47,180 bases of DNA from an uncultured Oscillospiraceae bacterium (GTDB lineage Bacteria > Bacillota > Clostridia > Oscillospirales > Oscillospiraceae), in contig CAJTSQ010000016.1 in the NCBI GenBank assembly GCA_910578735.1, forward strand, positions 1 to 47,180, given 5' to 3'. The notes beneath the pieces are model-generated. The model saw nothing but the letters and a program-made list of their open reading frames with translations. It was not told the origin of the DNA and searched no databases. This document shows, piece after piece, positions 38,637 to 45,434 of the stretch (positions within the stretch are counted from its first letter, which is position 1; each line of letters opens with the position of its first letter). The position numbers and the translations under genes are program-made.

Positions 38637-39131
38637 ATGGAGCACGAGGTCTATATCGACGCAGAGGTGGAGACGCCGGCGGCGGTGGAGGAACAGATCA
38701 GACGTTCTGTTCTGACTGCCCTGGAGGAGGAGCAGGTGGACGTGCCATGTATTGTGGCGGTGTGCGTCACCGACGACGGGGGCATCCATCAGACCAATTT
38801 GGAGATGCGGGGGGTGGACCGGCCTACCGATGTGCTGTCCTTCCCCATGTTCGAGCTGGAGCCGGGGGAAAAGCCCCGGGCGGAGTGGGCCGAGCCGGAC
38901 ACGGACAAGGTGCCGCTGGGGGACATGATGCTCTCTCTGGAGCGGGCCCGGGCCCAGGCGGAGGAGTTCGGCCATTCCCCGGAGCGGGAGGTGTGTTATC
39001 TGGCCGTCCACTCGGTACTCCACCTGCTGGGCTACGACCACCTGGACGAGGGGCCCATGAAGGCCCGGATGCGGGCGCGGGAGGAGGCTATTTTGGGTAA
39101 GCTGGGGATTACCAGGGAGGGCGCGGAATGA
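38637..39131 (+). CDS. ybeY: rRNA maturation endoribonuclease YbeY
   Basis: 164 residues from ATG 38637, with GAAGGGAGG upstream; the frame continues upstream only through the promoter. The conserved TDDGGIHQTNLEMRGVDRPT, followed by DVLSFPM, and the zinc-binding HSVLHLLGYDH (H-x3-H-x5-H) identify YbeY. It helps mature the 16S rRNA 3' end and assists late 30S quality control. The order ybeY...era...recO is widely conserved in Firmicutes. Its stop overlaps the start of the lipoprotein gene by 4 bases (ATGA). Confidence 0.95.
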   Translation: MEHEVYIDAEVETPAAVEEQIRRSVLTALEEEQVDVPCIVAVCVTDDGGIHQTNLEMRGVDRPTDVLSFPMFELEPGEKPRAEWAEPDTDKVPLGDMMLSLERARAQAEEFGHSPEREVCYLAVHSVLHLLGYDHLDEGPMKARMRAREEAILGKLGITREGAE

Positions 39132-40360
39132 AAGTCAGGCTGTCTGCGCTGATGCTGTGCGCTCTTCTGCTGGCCGGGTGCCGGCAGGTGGAGGAGGGAT
39201 CCGCTTCGCTTCCGCCGGAACCGGTTCCCCAAACCGCCCAGGAGCTGCTGGAGGGACAGACCATCGACGACACCCACGACGCCTTCCTGGTGGACACCGG
39301 CGGGCAGCTGGGGACGCTGCTGGTGACAGTGGAGCAGTATCAGGATGGATATGAGCGGTACGGCCTGTTTGAGGTATGGGCCCCCCACAACGTGGCGCAG
39401 CCCATCCAGCGGGAGATCAAGCCGCTGGACCTCGTTGGCTCGCACCTGACGGAGGACGCCAACTTTGACGGCTACGGGGATTTTGGCTATCTCTATGCCA
39501 TGGGAAACCAGCCTAACTACTGGTATTTTTGGCTCTGGGACGAGGAACAGGGCAGGTTCATAGAGGAGCCCGCCTTTGCGGACATCTCCGAACCGGTGTT
39601 TGATCAGGAGAAACAACTGGTCTATGGCTGGGCCCGAAGCAGCGGGGCATCCACCGGTTTGACTACGACCCACCGATGGATCGACGGGAAATTGATCTGT
39701 GTTCGTCGGATTGAGACGGAGCTCGATGCAAGCACCGGATTTGAGAGCGTCTTCCTGTCTGTAGAGGACTGGATAGACGGTACCCAGGTGGAGATGTTTT
39801 ACCGGACCTATGACGCTGAGGACGGCAGCTGGTTCGAGAAGCGGGACAAGTGGAAGGAAGACCTGGACTACCGCGGGGAGCCTGGAGACGTTTACGACCA
39901 GATCTCCGGTTGGCTGGACGGCCGCTGGTCCCATGTGTTTACGGTGGATACCGGGGGGAGTCTGGGAGTTGTGCTGGTAACGGCGGAGCGGGGGATATCC
40001 GATGAGGGGACCGCCCTCTGTGTTTGGGATATGTCGGACCTGTCCCAGCCGATACAGACGCTTCACGCCCACATCGTCCAGCCGGAGGATGCCCTTGGAA
40101 GCTGGCGCTGCCGGGCGGATGCCAACTTTGACGGCTATGGGGACCTTGGTTACCTGTGGGCTTTCAACGGAGACGATCACACGGGCTTTTACAATTTCTG
40201 GTGCTGGGACGAGGGAGCGAGACAGTTTGTGATGATGGACGGGTTTGAGGACCTGGAGCTGATGTGGTTTGACCCGGATACGAAAACGGTATATGGCCGT
40301 CTGGACGGATACTTCCAGCGGGAAAATGAGAAATTCACACTATATGAGGAACAAAACTGA
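39128..40360 (+). CDS. Lipoprotein with two copies of an FG-GAP-like repeat domain
   Basis: 410 residues. The signal peptide ends in the lipobox LLLAGC. The mature part has two similar halves. Each contains VDTGG-x-LG-x-x-LVT, then DANFDGYGD(F/L)GYL(Y/W)A, then FW-x-WDE-x-x-x-(R/Q)F. The spacing is about 210 residues, so the gene carries an internal duplication. The D-N-D-G-Y-G-D loops look like calcium-binding FG-GAP/XAC2610-type motifs. The protein is thus a surface-held sensor or binding protein of unknown role. It sits in the ybeY-era operon, an unusual place for a lipoprotein, with a 4-base overlap to ybeY. Confidence 0.85.
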   Translation: MKVRLSALMLCALLLAGCRQVEEGSASLPPEPVPQTAQELLEGQTIDDTHDAFLVDTGGQLGTLLVTVEQYQDGYERYGLFEVWAPHNVAQPIQREIKPLDLVGSHLTEDANFDGYGDFGYLYAMGNQPNYWYFWLWDEEQGRFIEEPAFADISEPVFDQEKQLVYGWARSSGASTGLTTTHRWIDGKLICVRRIETELDASTGFESVFLSVEDWIDGTQVEMFYRTYDAEDGSWFEKRDKWKEDLDYRGEPGDVYDQISGWLDGRWSHVFTVDTGGSLGVVLVTAERGISDEGTALCVWDMSDLSQPIQTLHAHIVQPEDALGSWRCRADANFDGYGDLGYLWAFNGDDHTGFYNFWCWDEGARQFVMMDGFEDLELMWFDPDTKTVYGRLDGYFQRENEKFTLYEEQN

Positions 40361-40378
40361 AAATAAAGGAGAATCGTT

Positions 40379-40582
40379 ATGAAAAAAATCAGACTGACCG
40401 CCATTGAGGACGAATTTGATGACTATGAGGACATGGGCCGTCGGGAGGGGAGGAGCTGGAGCTTTGAGTTTGACCTGACCCCCTATGTGGTCACCTGCGC
40501 CATGGCCTGCGTCCTTATGTTCGTGACCCGTCTGGTGCGCAAGCATGTGTTCCACGAGGACCTGTACAAGAAATATCATTAA
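40379..40582 (+). CDS. Small single-span membrane protein
   Basis: 67 residues, with AAAGGAG before the ATG. The N-terminal half is acidic (EDEFDDYEDMG); the hydrophobic segment YVVTCAMACVLMFVTRLV spans the membrane once; the end is basic (RKHVFHEDLYKKYH). The charge layout suggests an outside N-terminus. I do not recognise it. It lies between the lipoprotein gene and era, where Firmicutes often have small integral membrane genes such as a diacylglycerol-kinase-like one; this protein is too short to be that enzyme. Confidence 0.7.
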   Translation: MKKIRLTAIEDEFDDYEDMGRREGRSWSFEFDLTPYVVTCAMACVLMFVTRLVRKHVFHEDLYKKYH

Positions 40583-40634
40583 CCGAAAACGTCCGGGGAA
40601 CCGCTCACACCCGGCAAGAAAGTGAGGATTATCT

Positions 40635-41528
40635 ATGATTAAAAAATCAGGCATTATTACCATTTGCGGACGGCCCAACGTGGGCAAGTCCACCCTGACC
40701 AACGCCTTTGTGGGGGAGAAGGTGGCCATTGTCACCAGCAAGCCCCAGACCACCCGCAACCGCATCTGCGGCATCAAGAACCGGGGGGAATGCCAGTTCG
40801 TCTTTGTGGACACCCCCGGGCTCCACAGAGCCCGCACCCGGCTGGGGGACTACATGGTCAATGTGGTGCGGGAGTCCGTGGCCGACGTGGACGCCGTGCT
40901 GCTGCTGGTGGAGCCCATCCCCAACGTGGGGGAGCCGGAACAGCAGCTCATTGGGCGCATCAAGACCCTGGGCTGTCCCGCCGTGCTGGCCATCAACAAG
41001 GCGGACACCGTCCCCCAGAAGGACAGGCTGCTGGAGGTGATCCAGGTCTACAGCCAGGAGCACGACTTCGACGCGGTGGTGCCCATTTCCGCCAGGACCG
41101 GCCAGGGGGTGGAGGAGCTCCTCAATGTGCTGGAGGGCTTCCTCCCCGAGGGCCCTCAGCTGTTCCCCGATGATATGACCTCCGACCAGCCCGAGCGGCA
41201 GATGATGGCCGAAATTATGCGGGAGAAGCTGCTGCTCCTGCTGGACAAGGAGATTCCCCACGGCACCGCGGTGGAGATCACCCGCTTTGCGGAGCGGGAC
41301 GACGAGGTGGTGGAGGTGGAGGCCACCATCTACTGTGAGAAAAACAGCCACAAGGGCATCATCATCGGCAAGGGCGGGGGGATGCTGAAAAAGGCGTCCA
41401 CCCTGGCCCGGCAGGACATGGAGAAGTTTATGGGGACCAAGGTTTTTTTGAAGACCTGGGTGAAGGTGAAGGAGAACTGGCGGGACAACCCGGCGGCCAT
41501 CCAGAATTTCGGCTACGTGAAGGAGTAA
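40635..41528 (+). CDS. era: Ribosome-assembly GTPase Era
   Basis: 297 residues, normal length for Era. GTPase motifs: G1 GRPNVGKS, G2 T in KPQTTRNR, G3 DTPG, G4 NKAD and G5 SARTG. The C-terminal KH domain has GIIIGKGGGMLKKA. It binds the 3' end of 16S rRNA during 30S assembly and links it to cell-cycle control. A start codon with GTGAGGATT upstream fits. It is followed one base later by a small gene, then yqzL and recO, the usual Firmicute order. Confidence 0.97.
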   Translation: MIKKSGIITICGRPNVGKSTLTNAFVGEKVAIVTSKPQTTRNRICGIKNRGECQFVFVDTPGLHRARTRLGDYMVNVVRESVADVDAVLLLVEPIPNVGEPEQQLIGRIKTLGCPAVLAINKADTVPQKDRLLEVIQVYSQEHDFDAVVPISARTGQGVEELLNVLEGFLPEGPQLFPDDMTSDQPERQMMAEIMREKLLLLLDKEIPHGTAVEITRFAERDDEVVEVEATIYCEKNSHKGIIIGKGGGMLKKASTLARQDMEKFMGTKVFLKTWVKVKENWRDNPAAIQNFGYVKE

Positions 41529-41529
41529 C

Positions 41530-41736
41530 ATGGAGTACACAAAAGACGATTTGACGGAAGCCAAGCGTCAGATTGATTCCACCCTGCACAAGCTGCGGGA
41601 GACCGTTAAAACCTTGCGGGGCAAGGAGCGGCCGGAGCGGTACAAGTCTCAGATCACCTTGGCGGAGCGGCGGATCAGAGCCTTTGAGCTTGCAGATTTT
41701 TTGATTGCACGGGAGATAAATGGCAGATCAGACTAA
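41530..41736 (+). CDS. Small helical protein of unknown function
   Basis: 68 residues beginning one base after the era stop (TAACATGG), so it is probably coupled to era. It is rich in Lys, Arg, Glu and Leu with no hydrophobic segment. It begins MEYTKDDLTEAKRQIDSTLH and a helical hairpin (KLRETVKTLRGKERPERYKS, followed by LAERRIRAFELADFLIA) makes up most of it. I do not recognise a family; a nucleic-acid or ribosome contact is only a guess from charge and neighbours. Confidence 0.65.
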   Translation: MEYTKDDLTEAKRQIDSTLHKLRETVKTLRGKERPERYKSQITLAERRIRAFELADFLIAREINGRSD

Positions 41737-41804
41737 AATTTCCCGCTTATAGTTTCCCGTTAAAACAGCCAGCCTAAGCACAGAAAGAAAGGGAGGGCTG
41801 TACC

Positions 41805-41948
41805 ATGGATGAACAGGGACTTTGGGAGCTGTTTTACAAGACCGGCTTGCCGGAGATCTATCTGGCCATCGCCGGAAACCGTCAGGAGTGGTTCCTGTGG
41901 GAGGAGCCGGCCAAGACGGCCTTTCAGCCAAAGATCGAAAAGGCGTGA
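41805..41948 (+). CDS. yqzL: YqzL-like small protein
   Basis: 47 residues from ATG 41805, with AGGGAGGG 7 bases upstream. The sequence (LWELFYKTGLPEIYLAIAG near the start) fits the YqzL pattern W.LF..TG.....Y, and its place between era and recO is where yqzL lies in Bacillus. The C-terminal ~20 residues are longer than in YqzL. Its role is unknown. Confidence 0.7.
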   Translation: MDEQGLWELFYKTGLPEIYLAIAGNRQEWFLWEEPAKTAFQPKIEKA

Positions 41949-41956
41949 TGAAAAGC

Positions 41957-41978
41957 GGGGCGGGCTGAAGCCCGCCCC
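41957..41978 (+). terminator. Strong GC hairpin between yqzL and recO
   Basis: Perfect 10-bp stem GGGGCGGGCT / AGCCCGCCCC with a two-base (GA) spacer. No T run follows, so it may slow polymerase or shield the RNA end rather than stop transcription. It lies 20 bases before the recO start codon. Confidence 0.45.
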
Positions 41979-41997
41979 GTTACATAGGAGTGACATT

Positions 41998-42672
41998 ATG
42001 CACATTACCACCAAAGCCCTGGTCCTGCGGGGGGTGGACTACAGGGAGTCGGACAGGATCTTGACCCTGTTTACCCAGGAGCAGGGAAAGCTCACCGTCT
42101 CCGCCCGAGGGTGCCGGAAGAAAGGGAGCGCCATCGCCGCCGGGTGCCAGCTGCTGGCCTGGTCGGAGATGGTGCTCTATGACTATCAGGGCCGCTGGGC
42201 GGTGAAGGAGGCGTCCACGGAGCGCCTGTTTCAGGGGATTCGGGATGACATCGGACGGCTGGCCCTGGGGTGCTACTTCGCCGAGGCAGCCGAGCTGCTG
42301 GCGGTGGAGGGGGAAGAAAATTCGGAGTTGCTGTCCCTGATCTTGAACAGTCTCCATGCCCTTGACAGAATGCAGGAGAAACCGCTGTCTCTGGTGAAGG
42401 CCGCCTTCGAGTGGAAGGCCATGGCCCTGGCGGGGTATGAGCCCCTCATCGACGGCGGCAGGGTCTCCGGGGAGGGAGTCTCCCTGTCTCTGTCCACGCC
42501 TGCCCTGGCCGCCTTGGACCACATCCTCCACGGCGACCCCAAGCGGCTGTTCTCCTTCCGCCTGAAAAGGGAAGACCTGACGCAGCTGGCCGATGCGGCG
42601 GAGGCCTATGTGTATACCCAACTGGAACGGGGGTTTTCTACACTGGATTATTACAAAAGCCTTTCAATCTAA
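41998..42672 (+). CDS. recO: DNA repair protein RecO
   Basis: 224 residues from ATG 41998 (AGGAG upstream). The N-terminal OB fold is typical: MHITTKALVLRGVDYRESDR, then ILTLFTQEQGKLTVSARGCR. The helical C-terminal domain follows (YFAEAAELLAVEGEENSELL, then LNSLHALDRMQEKPLSLVKA). The four-cysteine zinc finger of some RecO proteins is absent. RecO loads RecA onto single-stranded DNA at gaps with RecR. It is the last gene of the ybeY-era operon and its final 9 bases overlap the 3' end of the convergent DUF1266 gene, with no terminator between them. Confidence 0.93.
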   Translation: MHITTKALVLRGVDYRESDRILTLFTQEQGKLTVSARGCRKKGSAIAAGCQLLAWSEMVLYDYQGRWAVKEASTERLFQGIRDDIGRLALGCYFAEAAELLAVEGEENSELLSLILNSLHALDRMQEKPLSLVKAAFEWKAMALAGYEPLIDGGRVSGEGVSLSLSTPALAALDHILHGDPKRLFSFRLKREDLTQLADAAEAYVYTQLERGFSTLDYYKSLSI

Positions 42673-43365
42673 CGGCAAATCCCAGGGCAGATTGTAGGGG
42701 CTGTCAGGGCGGAGCCAGAGTGCTCTGTGGATGGCCCGGCGCATATCCGCGCCAAGGGAGGGATCTTCCATCCACTGTAAGCAGCGGGCCAGGAAGCTCT
42801 CGCTCATCTCCTGCCAGCCGGAGAAGGTCTTTTGAATCAGCTTGCCCACCCGGCAGGAGCGCCGCACCATGTCCTGCCGGCTGATCCAGCCCAGGCGGAA
42901 GGCGACGGCCAGCAGCTGGGTGCAGCGGCACAGCTCCCAGGCCTGGTCGGCCTTGGTCAGGCACCGCTGGAAGCCGGGGCCGGTACTCATGTATTCCACC
43001 GTCTCCAGCAGTTCCCGCTTGCTGTGGATGTCCCAAGGGCTGTCCAGCATATTCAAAAAATACTGCCGCTGCTCAACGCTGTTATAGGGGCCGCGCCGCC
43101 CGCCCAGCAGGATGGGAGTGCTGTCATAGTTAGGTACGAGGATATTGTCCGGGACGTACTCATAGTTATATAAAGCCCAGTTGGCGTAGGTGCCGAAAAT
43201 CCACCGCTCCACATCATTCCGGGGCTCTAGATCCTGGTCACGCCGGCGCAGGGCGCGCACAGCGAAAACAACGGCCACAGCCAGGAGCAAGGGCAGGCCG
43301 GGCAGACCGATCCGAACCGTTACTGCCAGCGCCAGACCCAGCAGGCCGGCATACAGGTATGTCAT
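42664..43365 (-). CDS. DUF1266 membrane-anchored protein
   Basis: 233 residues from ATG 43365 with GGAGGG 6 bases upstream. An N-terminal hydrophobic region (YLYAGLLGLALAVTVRIGLP, LPLLLAVAVVFAVRAL) anchors it. The soluble part carries DUF1266 features: YFLNMLDSPWDIHSKRELLE, then AWELCRCTQLLAVAFRLGWI. The family is seen in many bacteria and has no known function. Its 3' end overlaps the convergent recO gene by 9 bases. It may be read from rpmF, if its terminator leaks, or from its own weak promoter. Confidence 0.8.
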   Translation of the reverse strand: MTYLYAGLLGLALAVTVRIGLPGLPLLLAVAVVFAVRALRRRDQDLEPRNDVERWIFGTYANWALYNYEYVPDNILVPNYDSTPILLGGRRGPYNSVEQRQYFLNMLDSPWDIHSKRELLETVEYMSTGPGFQRCLTKADQAWELCRCTQLLAVAFRLGWISRQDMVRRSCRVGKLIQKTFSGWQEMSESFLARCLQWMEDPSLGADMRRAIHRALWLRPDSPYNLPWDLPLD

Positions 43366-43390
43366 AGATATCCCTCCGTCTATTATGGAT

Positions 43391-43427
43391 AAAAACAAGC
43401 CCTCCGGTATCGCCGGAGGGCTTTTCC
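43391..43427 (-). terminator. Terminator of rpmF
   Basis: 11-bp stem AAGCCCTCCGG / CCGGAGGGCTT with a 5-base loop, followed on the minus strand by GTTTTTAT, right after the rpmF stop codon. Confidence 0.88.
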
Positions 43428-43429
43428 AC

Positions 43430-43618
43430 TTACTGCTGGGCCTCGACCTGGCCGAAGGAACGGCCGTTATAGGTCAGGCAATTTTTGCACATACGGTGAG
43501 GCAGCCGGTAAGCCCCGCACTTGGGGCAGGTCACGATACCGGGAGTTTCCAGCTTCCAGTGGGAGCTGCGCCGCTTATCGCGCCGGGCCTTGGATACTTT
43601 TCCCTTGGGGACCGCCAT
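43430..43618 (-). CDS. rpmF: 50S ribosomal protein L32
   Basis: 62 residues from ATG 43618 (AAGGAGGTG upstream; the GTG at 43627 lies inside that site). The protein begins MAVPKGKVSKARRDKRRSSH and holds the zinc ribbon CPKCGAYRLPHRMCKNC, the four-cysteine form of L32. It is a structural part of the large ribosomal subunit. It follows yceD on the same strand, the common bacterial order yceD-rpmF. Confidence 0.97.
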   Translation of the reverse strand: MAVPKGKVSKARRDKRRSSHWKLETPGIVTCPKCGAYRLPHRMCKNCLTYNGRSFGQVEAQQ

Positions 43619-43663
43619 GGGTGACACCTCCTTCGGCTGTGCCGGTCAGGGCACATCTACTAC

Positions 43664-44167
43664 TCACTCAGCTTCCTTATCCAACAGCTGCGCAAGGGCC
43701 GCCAGTCTTGGATCGACATCAGGTCTGCACCCGCAGGGGCCGAGGTTCAAATCGGCTCCGCACTTGGCGCACAGCCCTTTGCAGTCGTCTGAGCAAAGGT
43801 TTTTGGTATCCATCGCGAGGATGAAGGCGGCAGACACCGCTTCGTCCAGATCCAGCTCGGTGCCGTCCAGCAGGAGGATGTCGTCGTTTTCCTCGTCCTC
43901 CAGCTCCTGGGCCACCAGGTTGTCCAGAACCACTGTCTTTTCCCGGGAAAATGCTGTCCCGCAGCGGTCGCAGGTCAGCTCCAGCAGAGAGCGGGCCGTT
44001 CCCTCCAGCACCAGGGCGCCGGCGTGGTTGGTCACACCGCCCTCCACCTGAACAGGGCGGACAATGGGACGGCTTCCGTAGAAATCCTCTCCGGACAGGT
44101 CCAGCTGGAATTGGAACGTCTTTTTTGCGTCCGGGACATGGATAATATCGCGCAGATCCAGACGCAT
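43664..44167 (-). CDS. yceD: YceD family protein (DUF177)
   Basis: 167 residues from ATG 44167 (GGGGAGGAA upstream; further upstream codons lack a site). The opening MRLDLRDIIHVPDAKKTFQF and the central LTCDRCGTAFSREKTVVLDN are typical. A second cysteine group CSDDCKGLCAKCG near the end likely binds zinc. In bacteria YceD is encoded directly before L32 and has been linked to 23S rRNA and ribosome formation. It is driven by a perfect consensus promoter at 44221-44249. Confidence 0.93.
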   Translation of the reverse strand: MRLDLRDIIHVPDAKKTFQFQLDLSGEDFYGSRPIVRPVQVEGGVTNHAGALVLEGTARSLLELTCDRCGTAFSREKTVVLDNLVAQELEDEENDDILLLDGTELDLDEAVSAAFILAMDTKNLCSDDCKGLCAKCGADLNLGPCGCRPDVDPRLAALAQLLDKEAE

Positions 44168-44220
44168 GGCGTTCCTCCCCGGGGGTGATCCCCCCATACT
44201 CGCAGAATGGTACGCAGGAT

Positions 44221-44249
44221 ATTATAAAGACTTTTCTCCCAAATGTCAA
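44221..44249 (-). promoter_or_regulatory. Consensus promoter of yceD-rpmF
   Basis: TTGACA (44249-44244), 17 bases, TATAAT (44226-44221) on the minus strand. Confidence 0.88.
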
Positions 44250-44280
44250 ATACTTTTCACAAATTTCTCCACGAAATTTA

Positions 44281-44309
44281 TTGACAGTGGGCGCGGAATA
44301 TGGTGAAAT
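44281..44309 (+). promoter_or_regulatory. Probable promoter of the pseudouridine synthase gene
   Basis: TTGACA (44281-44286), 17 bases, TGAAAT (44304-44309). The -10 box has two mismatches. It is divergent from the yceD promoter. Confidence 0.5.
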
Positions 44310-44323
44310 ATTTTTGACAGACC

Positions 44324-44400
44324 GCAGGGGGCGGCCTCCGGGCCGCCCTGCCGGTACAAAATCCGGAAAAGGCGGGGCGGCACAGAGGCCGCCCCCTACA
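44324..44400. repeat. Palindromic element, CCCTACA family
   Basis: Inverted ends GCAGGGGGCGGCCTC (44324-44338) and GAGGCCGCCCCCTAC (44385-44399) with one mismatch. Inside is a hairpin GGGCGGCCTC-cg-GGCCGCCC. It lies in the 5' leader of the pseudouridine synthase gene and ends 16 bases before its ATG. Confidence 0.6.
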
Positions 44401-44416
44401 GGAGAGGGCACACCCC

Positions 44417-45397
44417 ATGAAAGAATTTACCATCGGAAAAAACGACGCCGGACAGCGGCTGGACCGCTGGCTGGCCAAAACCCTGCCCCTGCTCCCCGCG
44501 CCGCTGGCCCAGAAGTACATCCGGCTCAAGCGGGTGAAAGTGAACGGCAAGGGGAGCAAGCGGGATGTGCGGCTGGTGATGGGAGATGTACTCCAGCTGT
44601 ACATCAATGACGAGTTTTTCGACAAGCCTACCCCGGAAAACGCTTTTCTCTCCCTCTACCAGCCCAGGCTGAATATCCTCTATGAGGACGAACACATTAT
44701 GCTGGTGGACAAGCGGCCCGGGCTGGTGGTCCACCCCGACGAGAACGAGCGGGTGAACACCCTGCTCACCCACATACAGGCCTATCTGTATCAGAAGAAG
44801 GAGTGGTCCCCCTATTGGGAAAACTCCTTCGCCCCCGCCCTGTGCAACCGCATCGACCGGAACACCGGGGGGATTGTGATTGCCGCCAAGACCGCCGAGG
44901 GACTGCGGGTGATGAACCAGAAGATCAAGGACCGGGAGCTGACCAAGCTGTATCTGTGCGTGGTCCAGGGAAGAATGTCGCCCCCACAGGGGCGGCTGGA
45001 GGGCTTCCTCTTTAAGGACGAGGTGAAAAAGCAGGTGTATGTGCGAGCGCGGCCTGAGCCGGGGGCCAAAAGCGCCGTTACCGCCTACCGGACGCTGGCG
45101 GCGGAAAACGGCCTGTCCCTGGTGGAGTGCGACCTGATTACCGGCCGGACCCATCAGATTCGGGCCCAGTTTGCCGCCGCCGGCCATCCCCTTATCGGGG
45201 ATGGCAAGTACGGCAGTGAGCGGGAGAATCGGAAATACGGCCGCCACGGACAGGCCCTGTACTCCTATAAGCTCACCTTCCGGTTTACCACCGACGCAGG
45301 CCCTTTGGAGGCCCTCAACGGCCGGAGCTTTCAGGTGGAGGACGTGGAGTTTGTGAAGGAATTTTTCTCGGACCTTGCCATACGGCCCGAACTATGA
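44417..45397 (+). CDS. RluA-family pseudouridine synthase
   Basis: 326 residues. An S4 RNA-binding domain (~1-65: DAGQRLDRWLAKTLPLLPAP, then KRVKVNGKGSK) precedes the catalytic domain. That domain has ILYEDEHIMLVDKRPGLVVH, the active-site aspartate in NRIDRNTGG (family form HRLDxxTSG) and LITGRTHQIRAQFAAAGHPL followed by GDGKYG. It should turn selected uridines in 23S rRNA or tRNA into pseudouridine; which site cannot be decided from sequence (RluD/RluC type). Its TGA is followed at once by TAG, a double stop, and lies in the putative guaA promoter. Confidence 0.93.
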   Translation: MKEFTIGKNDAGQRLDRWLAKTLPLLPAPLAQKYIRLKRVKVNGKGSKRDVRLVMGDVLQLYINDEFFDKPTPENAFLSLYQPRLNILYEDEHIMLVDKRPGLVVHPDENERVNTLLTHIQAYLYQKKEWSPYWENSFAPALCNRIDRNTGGIVIAAKTAEGLRVMNQKIKDRELTKLYLCVVQGRMSPPQGRLEGFLFKDEVKKQVYVRARPEPGAKSAVTAYRTLAAENGLSLVECDLITGRTHQIRAQFAAAGHPLIGDGKYGSERENRKYGRHGQALYSYKLTFRFTTDAGPLEALNGRSFQVEDVEFVKEFFSDLAIRPEL

Positions 45398-45403
45398 TAG
45401 GAT
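45375..45403 (+). promoter_or_regulatory. Possible promoter of guaA
   Basis: TTGCCA (45375-45380), 17 bases, TAGGAT (45398-45403). The match is weak and overlaps the end of the preceding gene, so guaA may instead be read through from it. No purine riboswitch is seen. Confidence 0.35.
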
Positions 45404-45434
45404 AAAAATACAAATACACAAAAGGAGAATGGCT

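Noticed and set aside
45398..45434. Purine riboswitch before guaA.
   Set aside because: The gap is too short and no aptamer-like structure is seen; the same holds for guaB.
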